In this document: positions 1-9,128 of the stretch, piece after piece
How the letters are laid out: every line of letters begins with the position of its first letter
Numbering within the stretch: the stretch's first letter is position 1
Assembly: GCA_937934135.1 (NCBI GenBank)
Contig: CALHAW010000025.1
Coordinates: 1 to 64,000 of the forward strand
Reading direction: 5' to 3'
Source: an uncultured Alphaproteobacteria bacterium
Lineage (GTDB): Bacteria > Pseudomonadota > Alphaproteobacteria > Micavibrionales > Micavibrionaceae
DNA: 64,000 nt
Made by a program: the position numbers and the translations under genes
Notes under the pieces: model-generated
Seen by the model: only the letters and a program-made list of their open reading frames with translations
Told to the model about the DNA's origin: nothing
Databases searched by the model: none

Positions 1-458
1 GCTTGCATCGCGCTGGCTTGGGTTTGTGCCGTCCAGAATCTTTCAACATTTTGAAGGGTTTGAATTGCATCTTTAAAGCTTTCATTTGTCAGCTTCGTGC
101 CTTCTAAATTCCCCTCATGGCGGGAGAACATACCGTTCAAAATCGCATAAAGTTCTTTCCCTTTATCCGTCAAGCTAACCCGAATAGAGCGCTTATCATG
201 CACGGAACGATTTTGTTCGATATAGCCATTCTCGCTCATCTTCTTCACATTATAAGACACGTTCGAGCCGAGGTAATAGCCACGCAGGGTCAATTCCCCC
301 ACCGTCATGTCTTCATGGCCGATATTGTAAAGAATCATCGCCTGCACATTGTTAATATCTTCAACGCCCTTACGGTCGAGCTCTATTTTCACGACATCAA
401 GGAAATATCTGTGCAATCGTTCAATCATTTGTATTGTTTCAAAATAGGGAGTAGACAT
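1..458 (-). CDS. MarR-family winged-helix regulator, LdtR-like (partial, 3' end outside window)
   Basis: Reverse-strand translation from ATG at 458: MSTPYFETIQMIERLHRYFLDVVKIELDRKGVEDINNVQAMILYNIGHEDMTVGELTLRGYYLGSNVSYNVKKMSENGYIEQNRSVHDKRSIRVSLTDKG..., open to window edge; typical MarR wHTH/wing with DKRS. Confidence 0.85.
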   Translation of the reverse strand, partial: MSTPYFETIQMIERLHRYFLDVVKIELDRKGVEDINNVQAMILYNIGHEDMTVGELTLRGYYLGSNVSYNVKKMSENGYIEQNRSVHDKRSIRVSLTDKGKELYAILNGMFSRHEGNLEGTKLTNESFKDAIQTLQNVERFWTAQTQASAMQ

Positions 459-584
459 TTATTGTTCCTTTAATCAGTTCACAGTGACATCGTGCCATTG
501 TAGGAAAAGATTTACAATCCTACTTAAAAAGAATAAACCATAAGCGTTAAATGCGTTTAAATATTACATAAAATTAGAACTATT

Positions 585-1679
585 ATGACAGACTCAAAAT
601 TAGACAAGCTAAAATCCCTGCTCCCTGAAAATATTACAGAGCCGAAATCTCACGCAGAGATGATGAAACATAAGCGTTTAACAGAAAACGCATTCCCGCA
701 TGTGCGTATGCGCCGCTTGCGTCAAAATGACGCGATCCGCGCTATGGTTCAAGAAAACCATTTGCAGGTTAGCGATCTGATATACCCTATATTTGTCGAA
801 GAAAATATTGATGAGCCTGTTGCGATTAGCACAATGCCTGGCGTTGTCCGCGAGACGGAAAAAACGCTTGTTACAAAAATGAAGGAAGTCCAAGATCTGG
901 GTATTCCTTCGGTCATGTTATTTGGTGTGTCACATCATAAAGACCATACAGGCAGCGATTCAATGGATCCAAATGGTTTAATGGCGCGTATGATTGACCG
1001 CGCAAAACAGGCTGCACCAGATGTCGCCATTACAGCAGATCTTTGTTTTTGTGAATATACGGATCATGGTCATTGTGGCCCGATTGACGCCCGTAAAGAC
1101 GTTGATAACGATAAAACGGTCGAAAATGTTGCCATGCAGGCGGTCATCGCCGCCGAAGCAGGCGCAGACATGGTCGCCCCATCAGGCATGATGGATGGTC
1201 AGGTTTCTGGTATTCGTCATGCGTTGGATGTTACGGGATTCTCCCATATCCCTATCATGGCTTACGCCGCGAAGTTTGCTTCGGTATTTTATGGCCCATT
1301 CCGTGATGCGGCGGGGTGTTCTTTAGGGCATAATCCTGACGTACCAACACACCGCAAAACATATCAAATGAACCCCGCCAATGCGCGTGAAGCGATCCGT
1401 GACGCGCTTATGGATGAACAAGAAGGCGCCGATATTTTAATGGTAAAACCGGGTATGCCATATTTGGACATCCTGGCAAAGCTGCGCCAAGAAACAGACT
1501 TGCCCCTTGCTGCCTATCAGATTAGTGGGGAGTACGCGATGATTAGATTAGCAGCAGAGGCAGGCGCGCTTGAATATCAAAGCGCCATGATGGAAAGTTT
1601 GATGGCCTTTAAACGCGCCGGTGCAGATATGATCTTAACATACAGCGCCTGCGATGCGGCACGGTGGTTAAGCAAGTAA
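585..1679 (+). CDS. hemB: Delta-aminolevulinic acid dehydratase (porphobilinogen synthase)
   Basis: Motifs ADLCFCEYTDHGHCGPI, MAYAAKFASVFYGPFRDAAG, MVKPGMPYLDI, YQISGEYAMI. Confidence 0.97.
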   Translation: MTDSKLDKLKSLLPENITEPKSHAEMMKHKRLTENAFPHVRMRRLRQNDAIRAMVQENHLQVSDLIYPIFVEENIDEPVAISTMPGVVRETEKTLVTKMKEVQDLGIPSVMLFGVSHHKDHTGSDSMDPNGLMARMIDRAKQAAPDVAITADLCFCEYTDHGHCGPIDARKDVDNDKTVENVAMQAVIAAEAGADMVAPSGMMDGQVSGIRHALDVTGFSHIPIMAYAAKFASVFYGPFRDAAGCSLGHNPDVPTHRKTYQMNPANAREAIRDALMDEQEGADILMVKPGMPYLDILAKLRQETDLPLAAYQISGEYAMIRLAAEAGALEYQSAMMESLMAFKRAGADMILTYSACDAARWLSK

Positions 1680-1820
1680 TCATTGTTTTTATTTTTTCTA
1701 CCGCGGCATAAAAAAGTAATTTCAAAACAATAGAATCCGTATTCATCTTGATCAAAATTAAGATTCAGGTGATACTGATTGGGTTTTAGAAATAAACTTC
1801 AATTCAGGTAGAACGCCCCC

Positions 1821-2711
1821 ATGAAATATATTGCTCTTCTTTTTGTTTTTGTCATGACGTTTGGTGGCCTGATGGTGGCCGCAGGGGTTGATGGCGCCAT
1901 GGCGTTGATCACCAAAGCCATTTTACCGGCGCTTCCGGCAGAAATGATGATTATTTTTGGCGTTGCCGTTTGTGCCTTCCTCATCTCTAACCCGATGACT
2001 GTTGTGAAAGACACATTGGGTTATTTTAGATGTCTGGGTAAGCCCGCCGCGCATGATAAAGAAAGCTATGTTGACCTGCTCAGTTTGCTTTTCACAATAT
2101 TTAAATTGGCAAGAACCAAAGGCTGGCTCGCCTTGGAACAACATATTGAAAAACCAGAGGAAAGCAGCCTGTTTGGACAATTTCCTGCTGTACAAAATAA
2201 TCATCACGCGCTTGTTTTTCTGTGTGATTACTTACGTATTATTTCACTTGGGAATGATTCCCCACATGAAATTGATGCATTGATGGATGAAGAAATTGAA
2301 ACCATCACCCATCATGAACAACACCCCGGACACGCCATCCAAGGAATGGCCGATGGTCTTCCCGCGCTTGGGATTGTGGCCGCCGTGCTTGGAGTTATTA
2401 AAACAATGGCTTCTATCAATGAACCGCCTGCCATCCTTGGTAAAATGATTGGCTCTGCGCTTGTTGGGACATTCCTTGGGGTTTGGCTTGGTTATGGTTT
2501 TGTTGGGCCGATTGGAAACGCCATGTTATCACGCGCCGATACTGAGATCATGTATTACAAATGCATCAAGGCAGGCATTATCGCCTTCTTAAACGGCGCC
2601 GCGCCGCAAGTTGCCGTGGAGTTTTCACGCAAGCTTTTACCCCATGATGTACAGCCCTCTTTCCTTGAATTGGAAGAAAAGCTTAACGATCTTCCCGCAC
2701 CAACATCATAG
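1821..2711 (+). CDS. motA: Flagellar motor stator protein MotA
   Basis: MotA/ExbB-type TM organisation; GHAIQGMADGLPALGIVAAVLGVIKTM, GSALVGTFLGVWLGYGFVGPI; followed by motB. Confidence 0.95.
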   Translation: MKYIALLFVFVMTFGGLMVAAGVDGAMALITKAILPALPAEMMIIFGVAVCAFLISNPMTVVKDTLGYFRCLGKPAAHDKESYVDLLSLLFTIFKLARTKGWLALEQHIEKPEESSLFGQFPAVQNNHHALVFLCDYLRIISLGNDSPHEIDALMDEEIETITHHEQHPGHAIQGMADGLPALGIVAAVLGVIKTMASINEPPAILGKMIGSALVGTFLGVWLGYGFVGPIGNAMLSRADTEIMYYKCIKAGIIAFLNGAAPQVAVEFSRKLLPHDVQPSFLELEEKLNDLPAPTS

Positions 2712-2722
2712 GGTAAGATTCT

Positions 2723-3688
2723 ATGAGCAATAAGCAGGACGAACTCCAACCCATCATTATTAAAAAGATCAAAAAAGGCGGTCATGGGCATCATGGCGGC
2801 GCATGGAAAGTGGCCTATGCGGATTTTGTCACGGCGATGATGGCGTTCTTTCTCTTGCTATGGTTGCTCAGTACAACAGATGAAGTAAAGCGTGATGGCA
2901 TTGCCGATTATTTTTCCTCCCAACCCATGATTACAAAAGCAGAGAGCGGGTCATCTGGCCTTCTTGCAGGTACAACTGTTTCAAAAGACGGTGTCCTGAC
3001 CGAAAAAGTGACCCCCCTTGTTGAAAAACCAGCAACACAGACACCGGCTTTACGCCAAGCGGGAGAACTCACCGATGAAGAATTTGCCAAAGAAAAAGAA
3101 AAGCGCGAAAAAGCAGAATTTAAACGGGCTGAAAAAGCGCTGAAAAAAGCCATTGAATCCAATCCTGAACTTAAAGAGCTTTCGAGCGCTTTAAAAATAG
3201 ACACAACGCCCGAAGGGTTGCGTATTCAAATTATTGACCAAGAAGGCAAGCCGCTTTTTGCAAGTGGGAGCGCGACGCTTCTCCCCCACACCAAAAAACT
3301 ATTGCGCACGGTATCTGAAGTCATTCAAAAATTACCCAATGAAATTTCTGTCCGTGGCCATACCGATAGCGTCCCATACGGCCCTGGCGCGGCCTATACA
3401 AACTGGGAGCTTTCGGCCGATCGCGCCAATGCCTCGCGCCGTATCCTTAAACAGTCTGGCCTGCCTGCCGCGCGGCTGAATAATGTTGTTGGTAAAGCGG
3501 ACACAGACCATCTTTTTCCAAACAATCCGCGTGATGGGCGCAACCGCCGTATCAGTGTTATTCTCCTTCATGAAGGGCGCACAACCCAAGAAGGCGCAAA
3601 CAAATCCTCGCGCGCCGTTCGTAAGCAAGAAGCGGAAGTGAAAAAGAAGCTCTATGAGCGCAGCGACGGTGAGATCAGTTTTCCTTAA
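2723..3688 (+). CDS. motB: Flagellar motor stator protein MotB (OmpA-like C-terminus)
   Basis: GGAWKVAYADFVTAMMAFFLLLWLLSTT plug/TM signature; C-terminal OmpA-like VRGHTDSVPYG...NRRISVILL. Confidence 0.95.
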   Translation: MSNKQDELQPIIIKKIKKGGHGHHGGAWKVAYADFVTAMMAFFLLLWLLSTTDEVKRDGIADYFSSQPMITKAESGSSGLLAGTTVSKDGVLTEKVTPLVEKPATQTPALRQAGELTDEEFAKEKEKREKAEFKRAEKALKKAIESNPELKELSSALKIDTTPEGLRIQIIDQEGKPLFASGSATLLPHTKKLLRTVSEVIQKLPNEISVRGHTDSVPYGPGAAYTNWELSADRANASRRILKQSGLPAARLNNVVGKADTDHLFPNNPRDGRNRRISVILLHEGRTTQEGANKSSRAVRKQEAEVKKKLYERSDGEISFP

Positions 3689-3756
3689 AAATAGAAAAAT
3701 ATTGACATAATGTAAATTTACGTTTACGTTGTTTTAAAATTTATAAGGAAAAATCA

Positions 3757-4023
3757 ATGTCAGTAGAAAAAATACCTAAAGAAGTAGGTCAAACCATAGT
3801 CCTTTTAGGGTCTTTTAATGTTGGCGTTCCCTTTATGGGGGCTGCATTATACGCAGCAGAGGAAATCAATGGTTACAGACCAACAATTGCAAGCGTCTTT
3901 GAAAAATCATGGGACGGCGCAACAAAAGCTTTAGAGCTTGTTGTAACTGTCGATGCTGGATTAGCGGGTGCCGCCATAGGTGGATATGCAGCCGCAAAAG
4001 CTTATACAAAACTAACCCAATAA
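3757..4023 (+). CDS. Orphan short protein, 88 aa, glycine/alanine-rich with hydrophobic segments
   Basis: Intact ORF with RBS-like AAGGAAAAA; preceded by ATTGACATAAT at 3701-3711; no family recognised. Confidence 0.65.
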   Translation: MSVEKIPKEVGQTIVLLGSFNVGVPFMGAALYAAEEINGYRPTIASVFEKSWDGATKALELVVTVDAGLAGAAIGGYAAAKAYTKLTQ

Positions 4024-4026
4024 AAA

Positions 4027-6294
4027 TCACCCAAATTTCTTACTACGTGGAAAACCATTAGGTGGTAAGCGTCCAGCCTGTGCGCGCTCACCGAGCCATG
4101 GGTTTAGATCTTCGACTAGTGTTTCACCTGCGCCGTACTTATAGCCGAGGCCGTCATCCCATTTAAATGTTTTCAGGTCACTTAAACCGCCATCTTTATA
4201 ACGTTGTAAGATGACGCCGCGCCCCTTTGACATTTCGGGGATTTGTGACAGGTCAAACACAATCATCTTACGGTTATCCCCCATCACGGCAATATGGTCA
4301 TGATCCGGTGCAATGAACTTACAAAGCTTCGCTTCAGTCGTACCAGAGACATTCAAAATTTGCTTCCCATTTTTGGTCTGCGCCAGACAATCTTCCATCT
4401 TCACGATAAAGCCACGGCCATCATCTGCCGCGACAATCAATTTGGCCGCGCTGTCATAAATGTCCATGTCCACCACATCGGCATCCTTTGGAATATCAAC
4501 AAGGAGTTTTACAGGTTCACCAAAGCCACGCCCTGGTGGTAATTTATCGCCGCCCACGGTGTAAAAACGCCCATTCGAGGCAAAAAAGAGGATCTTGTCG
4601 GTGGTCATTGCCTCGACGCGGAATCGCTCCCTGTCCCCATCTTTATATTTCACCGCCTTCGGGTCAAGGTCGTGACCCTTCATCGCCTTCACCCAGCCTT
4701 TGGCAGAACAAAGAATAGTGATTGGTTCACGCTCAATCATTGCTTCTTCAAGCTGTTCCATATCAACGGGTTCTAGTGCCTTACCAATTTTCGTGCGGCG
4801 CTTACCGAGGAAAGTGTTTGACCCAAATTCTTCATGTAATGACTTAATCTGCTTCTTAATGACTGTCCATTGACGTGCTTCGGATTTGATAAGTTTTTCT
4901 AAATCATCGCGTTCCTTCGCAAGGTCATCACGCTCTGCTTTTAATTCAATTTCTTGTAACTTATTCAAAGAACGAAGGCGCATATTTAAAATTGCTTCGG
5001 CCTGAATTTCCGTTAACTTAAATTCTTTAATTAGCTCTTCTTTTGGCTTGTCTTTTGTACGGATAATCTGGATAACGCGATCCACGTTAAGATAAACAGT
5101 CAAAAACCCTTCTAAAACCTCTAAACGATGTTTCACTTTTTCAAGACGATGATTAGAGCGACGCACCAAGACTTCTTGTTGATGATTAAGCCATGCTTGC
5201 AATACTTCCTTAAGTGGCATCACACGCGGCACAAGCGCGCCCCCATCTTTATTAGAGGAGGGTTGGTGTTCCAGAACGTTCATATTCATATTGAAACGCG
5301 TTTCAAGGTCAGTGACACGATAAAGCGCCTCCATCAAAAGCTCATCATCTACGTTGCCAGAGCGTGGAACAAGAACAATGCGGATATCTTCCGCACTTTC
5401 ATCACACACATCATCCAATAACGGAATCTTCTTCGCGTTGATAAGGTCTGCAATTTTTTCGATCAATTTTGATTTTTGAACCTGATACGGAATCTCTGTA
5501 ATGACAAGCTGATACGTGCCGCGGCCTAACTCTTCACGCTCCCATTTTGCACGAACACGAAACGCGCCTTTACCTGTTTCATAGGCATGAATAATATTTG
5601 CTTTGGGTTCAATTAATGTGCCACCCGTTGGGAAATCTGGCCCTTTAATAATTTTTGCTAATCCTTTTGCATCAATGTCTCCTTCAAGCATCGCAAGCGA
5701 CGCTTCGCAAAGCTCACTAATATTGAAGGGCGGGATATTGGTCGCCATACCCACGGCAATGCCGCTGGCGCCATTTGCCAAAATATTAGGGAAAGCGCCG
5801 GGCAGAACAACGGGTTCATTTTCTGAACCATCATAAGTTTCCCGGAAATCAACGGCGTCTTGTTCAATACCGTCCAGCATGAGCTGCGCCACGCGGGTTA
5901 AACGCGCTTCGGTATACCGCATGGCGGCGGCGTTATCGCCATCAATATTACCAAAATTCCCCTGTCCATCGACCATTGGATAACGCACAGCAAAATCCTG
6001 CGCCAAGCGCACCATAGCATCGTAAACGGAGCTATCCCCGTGTGGGTGATATTTACCAATGACGTCACCCACAACGCGCGCGGATTTCTTTGGCGGTAGA
6101 TCATGTTTTAAATTTAATTGTGACATCGCATAGAGCAAGCGGCGATGAACGGGTTTCATCCCATCACGCACATCTGGCAAAGACCGTGAGGTAATTGTTG
6201 ATAGCGCATAAGACAAATAACGCTCTGATAGGATTTCTCCCATTTGCTGATTGATAACTTTAGATTCAATTCTTGGTGTCTTCTTTTTCGCCAT
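4027..6294 (-). CDS. parC: DNA topoisomerase IV subunit A
   Basis: GyrA/ParC N-terminal YLSYALSTITSRSLPDVRDGMKPVHRRLLYAM, catalytic region AAAMRYTEARLT, C-terminal beta-pinwheel. Confidence 0.96.
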   Translation of the reverse strand: MAKKKTPRIESKVINQQMGEILSERYLSYALSTITSRSLPDVRDGMKPVHRRLLYAMSQLNLKHDLPPKKSARVVGDVIGKYHPHGDSSVYDAMVRLAQDFAVRYPMVDGQGNFGNIDGDNAAAMRYTEARLTRVAQLMLDGIEQDAVDFRETYDGSENEPVVLPGAFPNILANGASGIAVGMATNIPPFNISELCEASLAMLEGDIDAKGLAKIIKGPDFPTGGTLIEPKANIIHAYETGKGAFRVRAKWEREELGRGTYQLVITEIPYQVQKSKLIEKIADLINAKKIPLLDDVCDESAEDIRIVLVPRSGNVDDELLMEALYRVTDLETRFNMNMNVLEHQPSSNKDGGALVPRVMPLKEVLQAWLNHQQEVLVRRSNHRLEKVKHRLEVLEGFLTVYLNVDRVIQIIRTKDKPKEELIKEFKLTEIQAEAILNMRLRSLNKLQEIELKAERDDLAKERDDLEKLIKSEARQWTVIKKQIKSLHEEFGSNTFLGKRRTKIGKALEPVDMEQLEEAMIEREPITILCSAKGWVKAMKGHDLDPKAVKYKDGDRERFRVEAMTTDKILFFASNGRFYTVGGDKLPPGRGFGEPVKLLVDIPKDADVVDMDIYDSAAKLIVAADDGRGFIVKMEDCLAQTKNGKQILNVSGTTEAKLCKFIAPDHDHIAVMGDNRKMIVFDLSQIPEMSKGRGVILQRYKDGGLSDLKTFKWDDGLGYKYGAGETLVEDLNPWLGERAQAGRLPPNGFPRSKKFG

Positions 6295-6353
6295 GATAGT
6301 GTTGTAACATTAAGCCCATCATAGAATCCAACCTTTTGATAGACTATCACCAA

Positions 6354-6380
6354 TAAAAAAGCGCCATAATGGCGCTCTTT
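6354..6380 (-). terminator. Rho-independent terminator downstream of the 6403-6825 gene
   Basis: Reverse strand AGCGCC-ATTAT-GGCGCT followed by TTTTT. Confidence 0.75.
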
Positions 6381-6402
6381 CGCTTTCTGAAATAAGCAGC
6401 GT

Positions 6403-6825
6403 TTATTGAGCCGCCATATAATGAACCAACGCCGCTTGGTAGAGAATAAAATTACGGCGAAGCATATCGGCTTCATGATCTTCCGCCGCCAAATGCACTT
6501 TTTCTAATTTTTCTGCAAGGGGCGTTAAGTTATATTTGCTTTTCTTCTTTAAAAACATTACCGCATCTTCGGTGACATAGCTGGTTTGGTGAATTTGTTC
6601 CATCTGTGTCACATTAAGCGTCTCTGCCGCGGCAATTTCGGCCATTTGTGCGGATGTTTTAATTAAGGCCTGCATGGCTTGTTTCTTTTTGGTAAATGCC
6701 TTGCCTTCATAATGCTCCACTTGATGCTCCCGCTCACCCGCATGAACAGTCATGTTATGGCCAGCTAACCCCAAGGTAAGAATAAAAGCGAAGAAGGATA
6801 AAATTAAAATACATTGTTTTGTCAT
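6403..6825 (-). CDS. Secreted small helical protein (DUF6746/cytochrome b562-like fold suspected)
   Basis: N-terminal signal-peptide-like hydrophobic segment ending ...TVHAGEREHQ; helical HYEGKAFTKKKQAMQALIKTSAQMAEI... body. Confidence 0.6.
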   Translation of the reverse strand: MTKQCILILSFFAFILTLGLAGHNMTVHAGEREHQVEHYEGKAFTKKKQAMQALIKTSAQMAEIAAAETLNVTQMEQIHQTSYVTEDAVMFLKKKSKYNLTPLAEKLEKVHLAAEDHEADMLRRNFILYQAALVHYMAAQ

Positions 6826-6852
6826 GCTGTATGTTCCTTTGTTCTACAGTTC

Positions 6853-6881
6853 TTTTAATTAAGAATCATTCTCACTGTCAA
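6853..6881 (-). promoter_or_regulatory. Promoter TTGACA-N17-TTAAAA with Fur-box-like spacer (TGAGAATGATTCTTA)
   Basis: Reverse strand ATTGACAGTGAGAATGATTCTTAATTAAAA; 7-1-7 inverted repeat with one mismatch at 6860-6874, 35 bp upstream of the 6825 start. Confidence 0.5.
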
Positions 6882-7620
6882 TCACCTTCGCCATATTTAT
6901 TATTTTCTCCCCCATTAACACCCGCGCCTGCGGCAGACCATTTGTATGATGAGTGAAGACCCAATGCTCCAAAAAATGAGTCGTCATCGTAATGCCAAGC
7001 GCAATATCCTCCGCTTCGTCCCGTCCTTCCTTCATCGCCGTAGGACGCAGAAAATCAGGGAGTGTCAGTAACTTTTCTTTATATGGCGCGGCTTTATCCG
7101 CACTAACGGCGCGCCCAGATTTTGGGCTAACATGAGTCAATTTTTGCGGGTCACCACCGGCGGCGCATTTATCCAGCTCTAACCGAAACCCCAATTCCCG
7201 TAACAGTTGAATTTCCCACATGACATAAGCATATTGCCAATGCTCTCCCTCAAAACTTTCTATCAGAGCGGTAAGCCCATGATAAAGCCCCGCATGCCCC
7301 TCGCGTTCTGGCAGGGTCACATCACACAGCGCGCAGGCGGATAATAAAGATTTTAATTTAAGGGAGCTTTCTAAAACATTGATAGAAAGACTCTTTTCAC
7401 TTTCAAGAATATATGTGCCTAAATTATCAGAGACCCGCGATTGCCACTGCGCCCGGACGCAGGTTCCTGGTTCAATCAAATGCCGTTTCTTTGATGACAT
7501 CCCCCCATGAACATACCCGCCATGCCGCCCATGATTCTCTGTCAAGAGCGCAACCACCGCGCCCCCTTCCCCATGACGGCGCGCACTTAAAACGATAGCT
7601 TGATCTGACCAATGTTCCAT
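6859..7620 (-). CDS. recO: DNA repair protein RecO
   Basis: N-term SDQAIVLSARRHGEGGAVVALLTENHGRHGGYVHGGMSSKKRHLIEPGTCV. Confidence 0.93.
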   Translation of the reverse strand: MEHWSDQAIVLSARRHGEGGAVVALLTENHGRHGGYVHGGMSSKKRHLIEPGTCVRAQWQSRVSDNLGTYILESEKSLSINVLESSLKLKSLLSACALCDVTLPEREGHAGLYHGLTALIESFEGEHWQYAYVMWEIQLLRELGFRLELDKCAAGGDPQKLTHVSPKSGRAVSADKAAPYKEKLLTLPDFLRPTAMKEGRDEAEDIALGITMTTHFLEHWVFTHHTNGLPQARVLMGEKIINMAKVIDSENDS

Positions 7621-7629
7621 GCTTTTTAA

Positions 7630-7663
7630 TTTATTCTATAATTAACCTTAATTATAGAATAAA
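7630..7663. repeat. Perfect 16-bp inverted repeat TTTATTCTATAATTAA-CC-TTAATTATAGAATAAA in divergent recO/nadX intergenic region
   Basis: Direct reading; both arms contain TATAAT on opposite strands. Confidence 0.9.
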
Positions 7664-7719
7664 AAGACCATTATGCGCGCAAGCGCGAGGATAGAGGGTA
7701 GAAGACGAAGGATTATGCC

Positions 7720-8502
7720 ATGGCTAAAAAAATAAAAATAGGCGTTGCAGGATGCGGGGCGTTGGGGAGTATTGTTTGTAACGCCCTTCAAGATGGCATT
7801 AATGGATATATATTTATTGGTGTGTCCGATGTTAATGATACACCATACACCGTTCCGAACCTGAGCTTTGATGAATTGGCGACGCAATGCGACATGGTTG
7901 TTGAGTGTTTGCCGCCTGCGATTGTGCCAACGCTGGCCAAAGCTGTCTTTAGTCACGATAAAACATTAGTGATGATCAGTGCCTGCGCCATGCTTCTCTA
8001 CCCTGACATCAAAGATATGGCCGCACAATCAAACGGCCGCTTACTTATTCCATCAGGTGCAATAGCGGGTCTTGATGCAATTTCCGCGCTTAAAGTCGCA
8101 GGCATTGAGAGCGCCACAATCGCCACAACTAAGCTGCCCAAGGGATTAAAAGGCGCACCTTATATTGTTGAAAATAATATTGACCTTGAAGCACTAAATG
8201 ACCCTAAAATGATCTTCCGTGGTAACGCCTATGAAGCCGCCAAAGCTTTTCCGGCAAACGTTAACGTCGCCGCGACTCTTTCCATCGCGGGCATCGGGCC
8301 AGAGAAAACCATGGTCGAAGTTTGGGCGGACCCGCATGCTCCAGGCAATAAGCATGAAATTATTGTCACTGGCGGCAGCAGTACGATCCGCACCGCCGTC
8401 GAAAACATGCCTGACCCGACGAATCCCAAAAGTTCGATGCTCGCAGGATACTCCATTGTTGCGGCGCTGAAGAAGCAAACCGAAATGATAGCGGTGGTTT
8501 AA
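7720..8502 (+). CDS. L-aspartate dehydrogenase family (NadX/DUF108)
   Basis: GVAGCGALGSIV Rossmann motif; IPSGAIAGLDAI; TTKLPKGLKGAPYI; NVNVAATLSIAGIG. Confidence 0.88.
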   Translation: MAKKIKIGVAGCGALGSIVCNALQDGINGYIFIGVSDVNDTPYTVPNLSFDELATQCDMVVECLPPAIVPTLAKAVFSHDKTLVMISACAMLLYPDIKDMAAQSNGRLLIPSGAIAGLDAISALKVAGIESATIATTKLPKGLKGAPYIVENNIDLEALNDPKMIFRGNAYEAAKAFPANVNVAATLSIAGIGPEKTMVEVWADPHAPGNKHEIIVTGGSSTIRTAVENMPDPTNPKSSMLAGYSIVAALKKQTEMIAVV

Positions 8503-9075
8503 ATGCTACCCTCCATCATCCCTCTCAAACCCTTCTACATGATCCGCCATGGGGAGAGTATCGCAAACCGTGATGGATATTTTAGCGGCAACCAAGATGT
8601 GGCCTTAACCGATAGAGGTATTGCCCAAGCCAAAGAAGCGCAGCGTATCTTTGACCACCTGCCCACCAGACCAACCCTTATCATTCATTCCCATTTAACC
8701 CGTGCCAGAGACACCGCACGCATTATTAATGAGCCATATGATTTACCTATGGTTAAAAATGCAGATTTTGGTGAACATGGGTTTGGGGATTGGGAAAACC
8801 AAAGATGGGAAAATGTAAGAGAGCTATTCTATGCTGGTGAAGACCCGCCCAATGGCGAAACAAATAAAGATTTTTTAACGCGTATCACCAGAGGGTTCAA
8901 TAATGCGTTATCACACCCTGAAACAGTTTTAATTGTCTGCCATGGCGGTGTGTTTCGTGGGTTTCCGATGATTTATGGCGCACGCGGCAAAAGCGTTGAA
9001 AATTCTAAATTTTATTACTTTACCCCCAACCAAAACACACCCGATTTTCCATGGGATATTACGCTGGTTGAATAG
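8503..9075 (+). CDS. Histidine phosphatase family protein
   Basis: MIRHGESIANRDGYFSGNQDVALTDRGIAQA and C-terminal VCHGGVFRG. Confidence 0.9.
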   Translation: MLPSIIPLKPFYMIRHGESIANRDGYFSGNQDVALTDRGIAQAKEAQRIFDHLPTRPTLIIHSHLTRARDTARIINEPYDLPMVKNADFGEHGFGDWENQRWENVRELFYAGEDPPNGETNKDFLTRITRGFNNALSHPETVLIVCHGGVFRGFPMIYGARGKSVENSKFYYFTPNQNTPDFPWDITLVE

Positions 9076-9128
9076 CATTTATGCTTATTTCATTGACAAA
9101 TAGCATTAATTAATGTTATGTAAATAGA

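Noticed and set aside
1821-3688. Flagellar gene cluster
   Set aside because: Only motA and motB are present; flanking genes are hemB and parC, so no larger flagellar locus is supported.
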